NCBI GenBank assembly: GCA_965215715.1
Contig: OZ244129.1
Coordinates: 2,108,001 to 2,172,000 of the forward strand
Length of the DNA stretch: 64,000 nt
From: HXMU1428-3 sp965215715
Lineage (GTDB): Bacteria; Pseudomonadota; Alphaproteobacteria; Rhizobiales; HXMU1428-3
Direction of reading: 5' to 3'
A program made the position numbers and the translations under genes. A model generated the notes under the pieces. It saw only the letters and a list, made by a program, of their open reading frames with translations, searched no databases and was not told the DNA's origin. Numbering within the stretch: position 1 is the stretch's first letter; the number at the start of each line of letters is the position of its first letter. Below are positions 24,524 through 34,305 of the stretch, in pieces.

Positions 24524-25879
24524 ATGCCATTGGCTATGGAACGAGATCCGACATTCACTTTTATTGGGCGCACTGAGCGCTCTGTTGTACGTCAGTGGTC
24601 AAACCCAAAACCCCATTATAAACGCGCCCCCTCAGAACGTGCCTTTCGAAAACGCATAAAAACTTCCATGCCGTTAATTCGTCTCTCCCCCACTGACCGT
24701 CTAAAACATCTCTGGTGTCTGGGTAAATCAGGCATGGGTAAATCTACCTTTTTGCATAATCTATTTGTGCAGGATGTGCTTGCGGGCCGGGGGTGCGCCC
24801 TGATTGATCCACACGGGGATTTAAGTGAAGACCTTTTAACTTACATACCACCAGCCCGGCGCAGGGATGTGATTTATTTCAATCCCCTCGACCTTGATTT
24901 TCCCATTGGTCTGAATGTGCTTGAACGTGTCAAGCCGGAGCTACGCCCGCGCATTGCTGATGGCATCCTCTCAACCTTTCAAGATATCTGGCGAGACAAT
25001 TGGGGACCGGCCCTACATGAATTGTTAGAGCATGCCCTTCTCGCCATGCTTGACATTCCAGGGGGCAATCTAGTGGCTATGAAGTTTTTAATCACCGATG
25101 ATACATACCGGGAACAAGTGCTAAAATATATAAAAGACCCGATCATTCGTGGTTACTGGGAGCAAGACTGGTCTGCCCTTCCTGAACGCTTGCGGCGTGA
25201 GCGTTCCCTATCAACCTTAAACAAACTGCGTACCTTTATAACCGATCCAACCTTACGCAACATACTAGGTCAAAGTCGATCATCGATTGATTTCAGGCGG
25301 GTGCTTGATCATAAAAAAATATTGATAGCCAATCTCAATAAAGGCCGGTTAGGGCGTGGCAAATCACAATTGCTTGGCGCGTTGCTGGTTGGGCAATTTT
25401 ATCTGGCTGCCATGACCCGGCCTAAACATGCAGACCTACCGCCGTTCTTTCTCTATATTGATGAGTTTCAGTCATTCTCAACATCAACATTTGAACAGAT
25501 CTTATCAGAGGCCCGCGGTTATGGACTTGGCCTCACTATCGCACATCAATATCTCGATCAACTGGATCAAAACCTATTGGCCGCTCTCAAAGGCAATGTC
25601 AGCACCATTGTTTCTTTTCGGCTTGGCGATGAGGATGCCGATCAAATCAGCCGTAATCTCGGGCTTGAAGAGCCGCACCCCCTCATGGATCTACAGGCCT
25701 TTACTGCCCGCATTCGTGCCGCCCAGCGCCATGGATCAAAAGATACATTAGCCTTGATGCAACCTAAACTGGGGAAACCTTATGCAAGGGCCAAAACAGC
25801 GATCATCAATCATACACGGGAGAAATTTTGCCATCCAAGGTCAAAAAATGAAAAAACTGTGAAGTTAATATTTGAATAA
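24524..25879 (+). CDS. VirD4/TraD-type DNA-binding ATPase (HerA-FtsK fold)
   Basis: 451 residues, a soluble coupling-protein-like ATPase. Walker A GKSGMGKST at residues 67-75, followed by ALIDPHGDLSEDLL; Walker B LYIDEF at about residues 310-315; a later AHQYLDQLDQ sensor segment. It has no membrane anchor, unlike classic VirD4. The same AHQYLDQLD motif occurs in the larger ATPase at 39.4 kb, so the element carries two related DNA-pumping ATPases. It might couple a relaxase to a host-supplied type IV system or act in replication/partition. Directly downstream of a structured leader. Confidence 0.83.
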   Translation: MPLAMERDPTFTFIGRTERSVVRQWSNPKPHYKRAPSERAFRKRIKTSMPLIRLSPTDRLKHLWCLGKSGMGKSTFLHNLFVQDVLAGRGCALIDPHGDLSEDLLTYIPPARRRDVIYFNPLDLDFPIGLNVLERVKPELRPRIADGILSTFQDIWRDNWGPALHELLEHALLAMLDIPGGNLVAMKFLITDDTYREQVLKYIKDPIIRGYWEQDWSALPERLRRERSLSTLNKLRTFITDPTLRNILGQSRSSIDFRRVLDHKKILIANLNKGRLGRGKSQLLGALLVGQFYLAAMTRPKHADLPPFFLYIDEFQSFSTSTFEQILSEARGYGLGLTIAHQYLDQLDQNLLAALKGNVSTIVSFRLGDEDADQISRNLGLEEPHPLMDLQAFTARIRAAQRHGSKDTLALMQPKLGKPYARAKTAIINHTREKFCHPRSKNEKTVKLIFE

Positions 25880-26016
25880 ATTGAAATATATTTCATATAA
25901 ATTTCCCACTTTTGGCTATTCAACTAATTAATTTAATGGCTTGAATCTTTATATTAGTTTTTTATAGTAAACTCTAAAGATAACATGCGGTATTTGCTAA
26001 TGGTGAGAGGGCGTCA

Positions 26017-27816
26017 ATGAGCAAAGTAAGTTGGGTTCGAGATTTTCAGCGCTTTCTACCATTAAAAAATCAATTTATATTATCGGGTAATGTACGTGAT
26101 TTTCACATATATGAACCGGAACCAAATAATATACACTTGTCCAAGCTGACAACTATCTTAAACGCTGAATTTAAAAATGCCGGCTATGCACAAACGCTCT
26201 TATTTGATCAAAAAAATGGATTCTCGTTTATTGACCACAAAGATCAAGATCTCATACAGAAGGTCGGTTTAGATATTGAGCCCTCACAGAGCGTTACTTT
26301 GGACCAGCTACGCCAAACACTCGATAAAATTGTTAAATTTGACGGGCCTCCGATCGCTTTAATTATCGATTATGCCTCCCGACTTGTTTTACGCAAAGAT
26401 ATTCTCACAGACCCAGAGCAACGTCTTTTTACCGAAGCCTTTATCTCATCGCATACGGTAAATAAAAGACCTTTTGGAAAAAAGAAGCTGCCCTTCTTCA
26501 ACACCATTATCTGGATTGTTGAAAATGAAAATGACTTGCCCGATTGGTTGGTGGTGGAGAACCCTAAAATTCGCTCCATTCCTATCCCGAAACCCGACAG
26601 AGCCATACGCAGTGCCATTGCACCCTCATTATTAAAATCCATGCCTGTGAGCAAAAATCACTCTGAAGAGGAACTTAAGGTGGCTAGAGAGGCGTTTATT
26701 GATCAGACAGAAGGTTTGTTATTGCATGACATGATGTCTGTCATAGATCTTGGCAAATCTGAAAATGTTGAGATTACTGAAATCAGTGACGCTGTCAGAC
26801 GTTATAAAGTTGGTGTGAAAGAAGATCCTTGGCTAGCTATTGAAAAGGCAAAAATCAGAACCGCTCATGAATTCATTTCCAAGCGCGTTAAAGGACAGGA
26901 TCATGCGGTTACGCATCTGTTGGATATCATCAAACGAGCAATCACAGGCGTTGGGGGTAATAAAAGAAGTGGGCGTCCTCGTGGGGTTGCATTTCTTGCG
27001 GGCCCAACCGGTGTCGGCAAAACGGAATTGGCGAAAACTGTCACAGAGCTGTTATTCGGTGATTCATCAGCTTATATCCGCTTTGACATGTCTGAATTTA
27101 ATGCAAGCCATGCCGATCAAAGGTTGATAGGTGCCCCACCAGGCTATCTCGGCCATGACGCCGGCGGAGAACTAACAAACGCCATTCGCGAACGCCCATT
27201 TAGTGTCGTGCTGTTCGATGAAATTGAAAAAGCTCACCCGCGCATTTTGGATAAATTCCTGCAAGTCCTTGATGATGGCGTTCTGACATCAGGTCGTGGT
27301 GAACAGGTTTACTTTTCAGAAGCACTGATATTATTTACGTCTAATCTGGGCATCAACAAGGAAGATGAAAACGGTCAGTTAATCCCCAATGTAAAACCGT
27401 CTGATCCACTCGAGCTTGTTCAATCAAAAGTCTCAGCAGAAATCAAACATCATTTTAAATCCGAATTGAACCGACCAGAACTTCTGAACCGATTTGGTGA
27501 GAATATCATTGTTTTTGACTGGATCAGAAAAGAGGTCGCTGTTGAAATCTTGGATAATATGATCAGTGAAACACTCTCCTGCGTCAATTATCAGGATATT
27601 AAAATCGATATTTCAGCCTCCGCAAAAAACCAGCTTTCACATATTTGTTTAGAGGATCTAACAAACGGCGGACGAGGAATCCGCAACCAGATTGAGGCTC
27701 ACCTGGTCAATCCTCTTGCAAGGGCATTGTTTGATCATGATGTGGCGGCCGGTTCTCATTGCCTCATATCAGAAATCACCATCGGTAAAACCGCAACAAC
27801 ACTGAAATTGAAGTGA
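26017..27816 (+). CDS. ClpB/ClpA-type AAA+ unfoldase with one intact ATPase module
   Basis: 599 residues. The C-terminal half is a ClpB-D2 type AAA+ module: Walker A GPTGVGKT (329-336), pore loop GYLG with Tyr377, Walker B VVLFDEIE (397-404), sensor 1 LFTSNLG, arginine finger in NRFGENI (Arg492) and sensor 2 GGRGIRNQIE (551-560). The first ~280 residues resemble an AAA domain without a Walker A (Walker-B-like PPIALIIDYASRLV). The Tyr pore loop suggests protein threading. It lacks the ClpP-binding IGF-type loop and the N-domain of ClpA. First gene of a four-gene cassette; the next gene starts 13 nt downstream. Confidence 0.88.
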   Translation: MSKVSWVRDFQRFLPLKNQFILSGNVRDFHIYEPEPNNIHLSKLTTILNAEFKNAGYAQTLLFDQKNGFSFIDHKDQDLIQKVGLDIEPSQSVTLDQLRQTLDKIVKFDGPPIALIIDYASRLVLRKDILTDPEQRLFTEAFISSHTVNKRPFGKKKLPFFNTIIWIVENENDLPDWLVVENPKIRSIPIPKPDRAIRSAIAPSLLKSMPVSKNHSEEELKVAREAFIDQTEGLLLHDMMSVIDLGKSENVEITEISDAVRRYKVGVKEDPWLAIEKAKIRTAHEFISKRVKGQDHAVTHLLDIIKRAITGVGGNKRSGRPRGVAFLAGPTGVGKTELAKTVTELLFGDSSAYIRFDMSEFNASHADQRLIGAPPGYLGHDAGGELTNAIRERPFSVVLFDEIEKAHPRILDKFLQVLDDGVLTSGRGEQVYFSEALILFTSNLGINKEDENGQLIPNVKPSDPLELVQSKVSAEIKHHFKSELNRPELLNRFGENIIVFDWIRKEVAVEILDNMISETLSCVNYQDIKIDISASAKNQLSHICLEDLTNGGRGIRNQIEAHLVNPLARALFDHDVAAGSHCLISEITIGKTATTLKLK

Positions 27817-27829
27817 AGAGGTTCTATAC

Positions 27830-28486
27830 ATGACAAAATTGTACCTCTCACGTCTCCACTACCCAGTTACTGCCCTTGGCCCCGGCAACAGAATAGGCAT
27901 TTGGTTTCAGGGATGTTCACTCCGTTGCCCGGGGTGTATTTCCGCTGATACGTGGACAAAAAACAAAGGTGAAACTGACGTTAATTCTGTCTTCAAAATC
28001 TTAGAACCCTGGCTACTCAAAGCTGATGGCATCACTATTAGCGGTGGCGAACCCTTTGAACAACCCAGCGCATTACGACATCTTTTATTAAAACTACATG
28101 ATCGATTTGAAGGCGATATTCTAGTTTACACAGGCTTTGAATTTGATCAGATCTCAAACTGGTTTAATGACCATCACACTCCATTAATAGATTCAATAAT
28201 AACCGGCCCTTATCAGCTTGATCAGCCACAGACCATGTCTTTACGTGGCAGTGACAATCAACAATTGCATTATCTGACAGATCTTGGCCGCAGACGCTTT
28301 CAACCTTATCACTTGACAAATAAATCACAGCAACCCTCATTAGACATGATGTTTGACGAAGACGGAAGCATCTGGTTTGCAGGCATACCTCACAAGGGAG
28401 ACTTTGAAAAATTAAGCACCCTTCTGCAGAACGCAGGACATGAGATGTTCTATAGCGGTGATCGTTCCCATTTAAGACGAAGGTGA
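27830..28486 (+). CDS. NrdG-like radical-SAM protein (4Fe-4S)
   Basis: 218 residues of the small radical-SAM activase type: the CxxxCxxC cluster motif is at Cys29, Cys33 and Cys36 (GCSLRCPGC), and the GGEP SAM-binding motif at residues 72-75, as in NrdG and PFL activases. No NrdD, PflB or other glycyl-radical substrate is in the window. The C-terminal third (after residue 140) does not look like NrdG. It lies between the AAA+ unfoldase and the helicase fusion. The stop TGA overlaps an alternative GTG start of the fusion gene, and the fusion's SD lies in its last codons, so the genes are translationally coupled. Confidence 0.85.
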   Translation: MTKLYLSRLHYPVTALGPGNRIGIWFQGCSLRCPGCISADTWTKNKGETDVNSVFKILEPWLLKADGITISGGEPFEQPSALRHLLLKLHDRFEGDILVYTGFEFDQISNWFNDHHTPLIDSIITGPYQLDQPQTMSLRGSDNQQLHYLTDLGRRRFQPYHLTNKSQQPSLDMMFDEDGSIWFAGIPHKGDFEKLSTLLQNAGHEMFYSGDRSHLRRR

Positions 28487-28491
28487 AGCTC

Positions 28492-31400
28492 ATGGCTCTT
28501 AAACTATGCCCCAAATGCAACCAACGACGTCCGGCAAATGAAACCTATTGTGAAGGTATATTCCAAGGAGAGAAATGCAATTGGGATTTAGTTGGTGAAG
28601 CCCTTATTATAACGGATGGGCCTGAGGAAAATACTGACTATAACCATCCAACAAACAATGATCGTGCTCAAGCTAACCGCTTATGTTCTCAAGGCCACCA
28701 TGTACCGGCTGGTGACATCATTTGCCCTTATTGTGGTGAGATTTTCGGTGAGCCCATTTCAACACAATCACTAGAACATCAAAAAACTCAGAGTGACCAC
28801 CAAGAAGATCCTGTTACCACCATTTTACCACGCGTCGATGGCTGGAAAACTCTAGAAAGCGTCGATACCACAAGTAAAATAAGCAACAGGTACATTGTTG
28901 AAAATCTGGAAACTGGTATCAGTGGCTTTTTAACTGTTTATGATCCCGAAATTCTACCAGACAATTCAGTCTATCAAGCATTAGAAAGAATTGATAATGA
29001 TCTTGTTGCCAACATATTAGAAACGGGTCATTGGCAAGATCAAGCCTATGAGATAAGCGAATATTTCCCTGAAGGGACGATCGGTAATCTGAAACTCGAT
29101 CTAAATAATCCCTCTAATTTAAAACCCTTTATCGAGAGAATGGCTAAAGCTTTAGAGGCCTTTCTGGAAGTTGGTCTTAGACATCGCAATTTGTCCCCTG
29201 ATGCAATATTTATCAGAAGCTTAGAACCTCTGGATCTTGTGATATCAGGATTTGGTTCTGCAAGCCTTTCAGAATTTGATATTGATATTGTCTCACCGTT
29301 AGAAACTACAAAATATATGGCTCCTGAAATCATAGCCAACGGTGTCGCCAGCCAATCCGATTGGTGGAGCCTTGGGATTATCCTGCTTGAAATACTGACC
29401 AATGGACATTGTTTTGATGACATTAATGACCAGGCGTTCCTCATACATGTCATATCCAGTGATATTCCAATTCCAGCTGACCTTGATCAAGAGATTGAGC
29501 TATTGCTGAGCGGCTTACTCGTTCGCGATAGAAGAAAGAGATGGGGCGGACCTGAGGTCAAAAAGTGGCTACAAGGATCTCCACCTGAAGCCCCAGAACG
29601 TCCGCAAAAAGCTGGGCCAGATCCTACGGGTCCTGCATTAACGTTGAATAACCACACCTGTTACCGCACCGTTGATTATGTCCAAGCCGCCGCAACCCCA
29701 GAAAATTGGCAGAAAGCCAAAGATCAATTATTACGGGGTCATCTTACAAGCTGGGCAGAAGATATCGGGCTTGACGAGCAAAAATTATCGAGACTACGCA
29801 AGCTATGCACACAAAGCATCGAAGATGATTACAAATTGGCATTGGCTCTCAAGGTCTTGAAGCAGGATTTTCCACTTGTGATCTGCGGAGAAATTATCAA
29901 TGGAACTTGGCTGGTAAAACATCCAACTGATGGCTACAGCTTATTAGAAAGTGGGGTCCCAGACTTATTGATTCAAACAGAACAGGAAGATGATGCTTGG
30001 CTGTTTAGCCTGAAAAAACGGATCGAAGCTGTTCGAACAAGAGCCCAAAATTATGAAATTGAACTCAATGAGGATAATTTAAGGATTTATTTGCTGGTCA
30101 CAAACCCTGCGAAATTACAGACTGAATGGAACAAGCGCCGAGATATATATCCCGACTCGCAGCACAAGGGACTTAGCGCAATCGCTGAACGGCGCCATCA
30201 TTCTGATCAAGACCTGATAATTTTATTAAGCGCTAAAACGCAGCAATTTCTCAGCATTGAAGCCATAATCTCAGAGGCAGAAGACCTGGCTCGCAATGTT
30301 GGCATTCCTAATTTTGATCCTGATGAAGCGCGCCAATTAATTGAGAGAGAACAACGCCAGACAATCATCGACAAAGTGACCGAACAAACAGCCGATTTTG
30401 CTTATTGTGGCATTCAGCGAATTGATGAATGGGCTGACGAGTTTCGGCACAGCCGACGAATGCCACTTGCTAGAGCACTGGTTATTCTCTCCCTTGATAG
30501 CAATCAATGGCAGCGACCAGAAAAGCAACACTATGTTACCAGCCTCATCTCTTTCTTTGAGCAAAAAATAGCCAATAACATAACTCGCGGTCCACTGACT
30601 CGTTTGATCATTGCCGAAAACTCAAAAAATATCGACCTATTAGAACTTGAAAGCAAGAGGCGTCCAGCATCAAATCTACTTGATCAAATCATTGAGCGCT
30701 CTCCAACATCAACATCACTTGATCCCGTACTATTTGAGCAAAATCCTAACCTTGATAAACGTCTAAAAGGGCTTTTTAAAAAGGACAAAGACTTTAAACG
30801 TGAAACTGGCCTTGATGGACTTTTTCTCGGATTCCCCTTTTTACTCTTCCAGCCACATAACAATAAAAAACTTCGCATCGCCCCAATTTTATTATGGCCA
30901 ATAACACTGGAGTCTGAGATAGGGGCCCACGGAATTCACAGACTATCTTTTGATGATCGAAGAGAAGACATTAGGTTTAATCCAGCGCTGGAAAATTTTC
31001 TCGACTCAACCAGTTTGAAAAAATGGCAAGAGGCTGCCAATCAGGTAATTGAGCATTCATATCGAGCCGATGATGTCATAGAAGCTTTCAAAAATTTAGC
31101 ACATGTTAAAAGCCAAGGACTATCGCGGTTGCCAACAATCAACGCAACAGCCCCGCCAGGACAACCGATACTTTCTTATTCTGCTGCTCTATTTCATATT
31201 TCTTATTTGGGACAAGCCGTACTTGAGGATTTACGTCTTCTACACAATGCACGTCTTCAAGAAACATCACTTGAAGCAATGCTTCGCATGTCAAATGATC
31301 CCCTCCCCCTTGATTACCAACAGCCAATAATTCAAGAACAAGACAGGTACTTAACACTATCCAGCGATCCATCACAAAAAGAGGCTGTGATAAAAGGGCG

Positions 31401-34296
31401 TAATGGTCCAGGTCTTGTGATTGAAGGGCCGCCAGGTACAGGAAAAAGTCAAACGATCGTCAATCTGATTGGCGATGCTATCGGACGAAACAAGACGTTA
31501 CTGCTTGTCTGCCAAAAACAAGCCGCATTAGAGGTCGTTTCCAAACGTCTAGAGGCCGAAGGGCTGGGCAATCGTTTTGTTTTAGTCCGTGACGCCAATA
31601 GAGACAGTCGACCAACAATCAAGTCAATCAGGGAACAACTCGAGGTCTTATTTCAAAGCTCAGATCAGAGCAATGGGCTGATAAAACTAAGAAATCAACA
31701 AGCCCAACACATTGAAACACTGGAACAGGAACTTGATAACTCTCATCAAGCTTTATACGCCGTTAACAATCAAATCGGTCGTAGCTATCGCGATGTCATC
31801 TGTGAGCTGGTGGATCTGGAGGAAAGAGAAAGACCCGTAATTGACTGCATTGAAATTCGTGATTTAGTTGACAAAATACCCCTTGAGTCAATTATTGAAA
31901 TTAAAGAGGAAATTGCCCCTCTGGGTCTTGATTGGGTTGAAGCAGATTATTATCAAAGCCCGTTAGACAACCTTAAGCCATTTCATTGGGATGAAGCCAC
32001 CTACCAGGCCTTTTGTAAAGAATTTGATCCGTTCTACTTGGCAGAAAAGACCCGCCATAGCATTATGGCGCGCAAACAATCTCTTTACGGAATAAAAAAC
32101 TTTTCAGATAAAAATTTATGGCGATGGATAAAAACAGCCAAAAGAGCAACAAAGCCTCGTGGCTTCTTTTCTTCGCTTAACCCTTTGCGATATTTCGCCC
32201 ATCGAAGGCTGGCGAAATTACTTCTAACCAATAACTCTGAAAGCTCTAAAACCTCGATGCTAAACTTTTTGGCTGCGGTTACCAAAGAAAGAGAGGTTAG
32301 GATCGAGCTTGACAAACAGCGTCATAAATCTCTTGATCTTCTGAGCCAACTTGACCGCTGGTTTAAAATTCACTGGCTTGAACAGCAGCAACTGCTGATC
32401 AATTCAGCTGACCAGAGTTCCAAACAAATAGATCTGATTGAAACCAAAAAATCGTTCATACCCTCATACCAAAAGTTCCGCGTTAAAAGTCAAAATTTCT
32501 CCGATGATTGTTGGCTTTTTTTTGAAGCCCTCGGGAATGCCTTTGAACAATTCAAAAACCTGCCAAAACACGACATTGACTGCGAAATTCGCAGAACCAT
32601 TGATCGAGAGATCAGACTGTCCTGGAAGGCTCAATTTGAGCAGAACGATCCAGCTCTGTTATATGAAACATCTCAGCTAGCAGCAAAATCTCAAGCACTA
32701 AAAAAGGCTGAATTAACTATCAGAGATTTGAACCGGGATTATCTACGCTTGGGAATACGCAGTGATAACATTGGTAATCGTCAAAAATGGGAAGATATTA
32801 CGCGCTTATCAGGACCCCGTTCATTGCGCTTAAGAGAATTTATCGACAGAGGCATTGATATTGGTCTTTTTGACATTCGCCCCATCTGGTTAATGAACCC
32901 GGAAGCTGCCAGTCGTTTATTACCAAAAAATCGATCGATGTTTGATTATGTTGTTTTTGATGAAGCGTCTCAAATGCCCGTTGAATTAGCACTCCCCACA
33001 CTTTACCGAGGTCGTCATGTGATAATTAGCGGCGATGAAAAACAGTTGCCCCCAAGTGCCTTTTTCTCTGGTCGAATTGAAAATGATGAAGATGACGATC
33101 TAGATGACTTATTCCAAAATAACGAGCAAAATGAAGAACAACAAGCTGCCCTAGAAGAAGCCTGGAACCGCAGAGAAATCAAAGATTGCCCCGATCTTCT
33201 CGCACTTGGCAGATCTATATTGCCGCAAAGCCTCTTGCAAGTTCATTATCGTTCCCAATTTCGCGAACTTATAGCTTATTCAAATGCAGCTTTTTATGGA
33301 AACCGTCTGAATGTTCATGTGCAACATCCTGAACTTGAAATCAAACGCGCCAAACCCATTGAGGTGATACGAGTTGACGGTATTTATCAAGATCAAACAA
33401 ACCCAGATGAAGCAGATAAAATAGTCGCCCTAATCGAAAACTATTGGCGCAAACCACAAAGGCCAACCATGGGTGTTGTGACATTCAACCAAAAACAATC
33501 AAAACTGATCGAGGAACGCCTTGAGCACCTGGCTGGAGCCAATACCGATTTCAAAAATGCCTATTTACAAGAACTGAACCGTCAGGAAGACGGCGAAGAT
33601 ATGGGCTTTTTTGTCAAGAATGTTGAAAATGTCCAAGGTGATGAAAGAGATATTATTCTATTTAGCACGACTTTTGGAAAAAACACGCAAGGCAAATTTC
33701 GCCGTAATTTTGGTGCCCTCGGGCAATCTGGTGGCGAACGACGTTTAAATGTTGCCATCAGCCGTGCTCGAAAAAAAATCTTGCTCGTTACTTCTATGCC
33801 AATAGATGCAATATCAGATCTTTTCTTTACACACCGCAAACCAGAAACACCTCGTGATTACCTACAGGGCTATTTGAAATTTGCAGAATTTTTACATCAG
33901 GGAGATTTTCAATCCGCACAAAATGTGTTGCGAAAAGTTCAGATCCTTCCATCCGAAACTGAAGAGACTCCGGAGACACAGGATAGTTTCAAAAAGATTG
34001 TTGAAAAATTTATATTGGATCTCGGCTACACTATAGAGTCAAAAAATGATGGATCTGCCTTTGCCATAGATTTTGCCATTCGCCATCCAAAAACTGATCT
34101 TTATGCTATCGGGATTGAATGTGATGCCCCTCAACATGAATTATTAAATCATGCTCGCGATCGAGAGATCTGGCGAATAGATATGCTATCGAAAAGCCTG
34201 GGCAAAGTGCACCGTGTATCGTCTTTTGGCTGGTACCATAGCAGACAGGAAGAACAGCATGCTTTGCGAGAAGCAATTGAACAAGCTCTAAAATAG
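28492..34296 (+). CDS. zinc-ribbon / pseudokinase / SF1 helicase / REase fusion protein
   Basis: 1934 residues. Two zinc ribbons (Cys6, Cys9, Cys20, Cys29; then Cys65, His69/70, Cys78, Cys81). Residues ~105-360 form a protein-kinase-like fold with APE (277-279) and DWWSLG (290-295), but the HRD aspartate is Asn233 and the DFG aspartate is replaced by Gly253, so catalysis is unlikely. A DUF4011-like linker of unknown function follows. Then a superfamily 1 helicase: Walker A GPPGTGKS (979-986), Walker B VVFDEASQ (about 1487-1494), ISRAR (1756-1760). The C-terminus has a Vsr/MTES_1575-type nuclease pattern (Asp1860, Glu1876-Cys-Asp). ATG at 28492 is favoured over GTG at 28483 because AAGGTGAAG precedes it. 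Confidence 0.85.
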   Translation: MALKLCPKCNQRRPANETYCEGIFQGEKCNWDLVGEALIITDGPEENTDYNHPTNNDRAQANRLCSQGHHVPAGDIICPYCGEIFGEPISTQSLEHQKTQSDHQEDPVTTILPRVDGWKTLESVDTTSKISNRYIVENLETGISGFLTVYDPEILPDNSVYQALERIDNDLVANILETGHWQDQAYEISEYFPEGTIGNLKLDLNNPSNLKPFIERMAKALEAFLEVGLRHRNLSPDAIFIRSLEPLDLVISGFGSASLSEFDIDIVSPLETTKYMAPEIIANGVASQSDWWSLGIILLEILTNGHCFDDINDQAFLIHVISSDIPIPADLDQEIELLLSGLLVRDRRKRWGGPEVKKWLQGSPPEAPERPQKAGPDPTGPALTLNNHTCYRTVDYVQAAATPENWQKAKDQLLRGHLTSWAEDIGLDEQKLSRLRKLCTQSIEDDYKLALALKVLKQDFPLVICGEIINGTWLVKHPTDGYSLLESGVPDLLIQTEQEDDAWLFSLKKRIEAVRTRAQNYEIELNEDNLRIYLLVTNPAKLQTEWNKRRDIYPDSQHKGLSAIAERRHHSDQDLIILLSAKTQQFLSIEAIISEAEDLARNVGIPNFDPDEARQLIEREQRQTIIDKVTEQTADFAYCGIQRIDEWADEFRHSRRMPLARALVILSLDSNQWQRPEKQHYVTSLISFFEQKIANNITRGPLTRLIIAENSKNIDLLELESKRRPASNLLDQIIERSPTSTSLDPVLFEQNPNLDKRLKGLFKKDKDFKRETGLDGLFLGFPFLLFQPHNNKKLRIAPILLWPITLESEIGAHGIHRLSFDDRREDIRFNPALENFLDSTSLKKWQEAANQVIEHSYRADDVIEAFKNLAHVKSQGLSRLPTINATAPPGQPILSYSAALFHISYLGQAVLEDLRLLHNARLQETSLEAMLRMSNDPLPLDYQQPIIQEQDRYLTLSSDPSQKEAVIKGRNGPGLVIEGPPGTGKSQTIVNLIGDAIGRNKTLLLVCQKQAALEVVSKRLEAEGLGNRFVLVRDANRDSRPTIKSIREQLEVLFQSSDQSNGLIKLRNQQAQHIETLEQELDNSHQALYAVNNQIGRSYRDVICELVDLEERERPVIDCIEIRDLVDKIPLESIIEIKEEIAPLGLDWVEADYYQSPLDNLKPFHWDEATYQAFCKEFDPFYLAEKTRHSIMARKQSLYGIKNFSDKNLWRWIKTAKRATKPRGFFSSLNPLRYFAHRRLAKLLLTNNSESSKTSMLNFLAAVTKEREVRIELDKQRHKSLDLLSQLDRWFKIHWLEQQQLLINSADQSSKQIDLIETKKSFIPSYQKFRVKSQNFSDDCWLFFEALGNAFEQFKNLPKHDIDCEIRRTIDREIRLSWKAQFEQNDPALLYETSQLAAKSQALKKAELTIRDLNRDYLRLGIRSDNIGNRQKWEDITRLSGPRSLRLREFIDRGIDIGLFDIRPIWLMNPEAASRLLPKNRSMFDYVVFDEASQMPVELALPTLYRGRHVIISGDEKQLPPSAFFSGRIENDEDDDLDDLFQNNEQNEEQQAALEEAWNRREIKDCPDLLALGRSILPQSLLQVHYRSQFRELIAYSNAAFYGNRLNVHVQHPELEIKRAKPIEVIRVDGIYQDQTNPDEADKIVALIENYWRKPQRPTMGVVTFNQKQSKLIEERLEHLAGANTDFKNAYLQELNRQEDGEDMGFFVKNVENVQGDERDIILFSTTFGKNTQGKFRRNFGALGQSGGERRLNVAISRARKKILLVTSMPIDAISDLFFTHRKPETPRDYLQGYLKFAEFLHQGDFQSAQNVLRKVQILPSETEETPETQDSFKKIVEKFILDLGYTIESKNDGSAFAIDFAIRHPKTDLYAIGIECDAPQHELLNHARDREIWRIDMLSKSLGKVHRVSSFGWYHSRQEEQHALREAIEQALK

Positions 34297-34305
34297 GGGA
34301 TGAGA

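Noticed and set aside
24388..24576. 62-aa frame over the structured leader
   Set aside because: The sequence is explained by nested inverted repeats and overlaps the VirD4-like gene start.
28492..34296. active Ser/Thr protein kinase
   Set aside because: The HRD and DFG aspartates are replaced, so activity is not expected.
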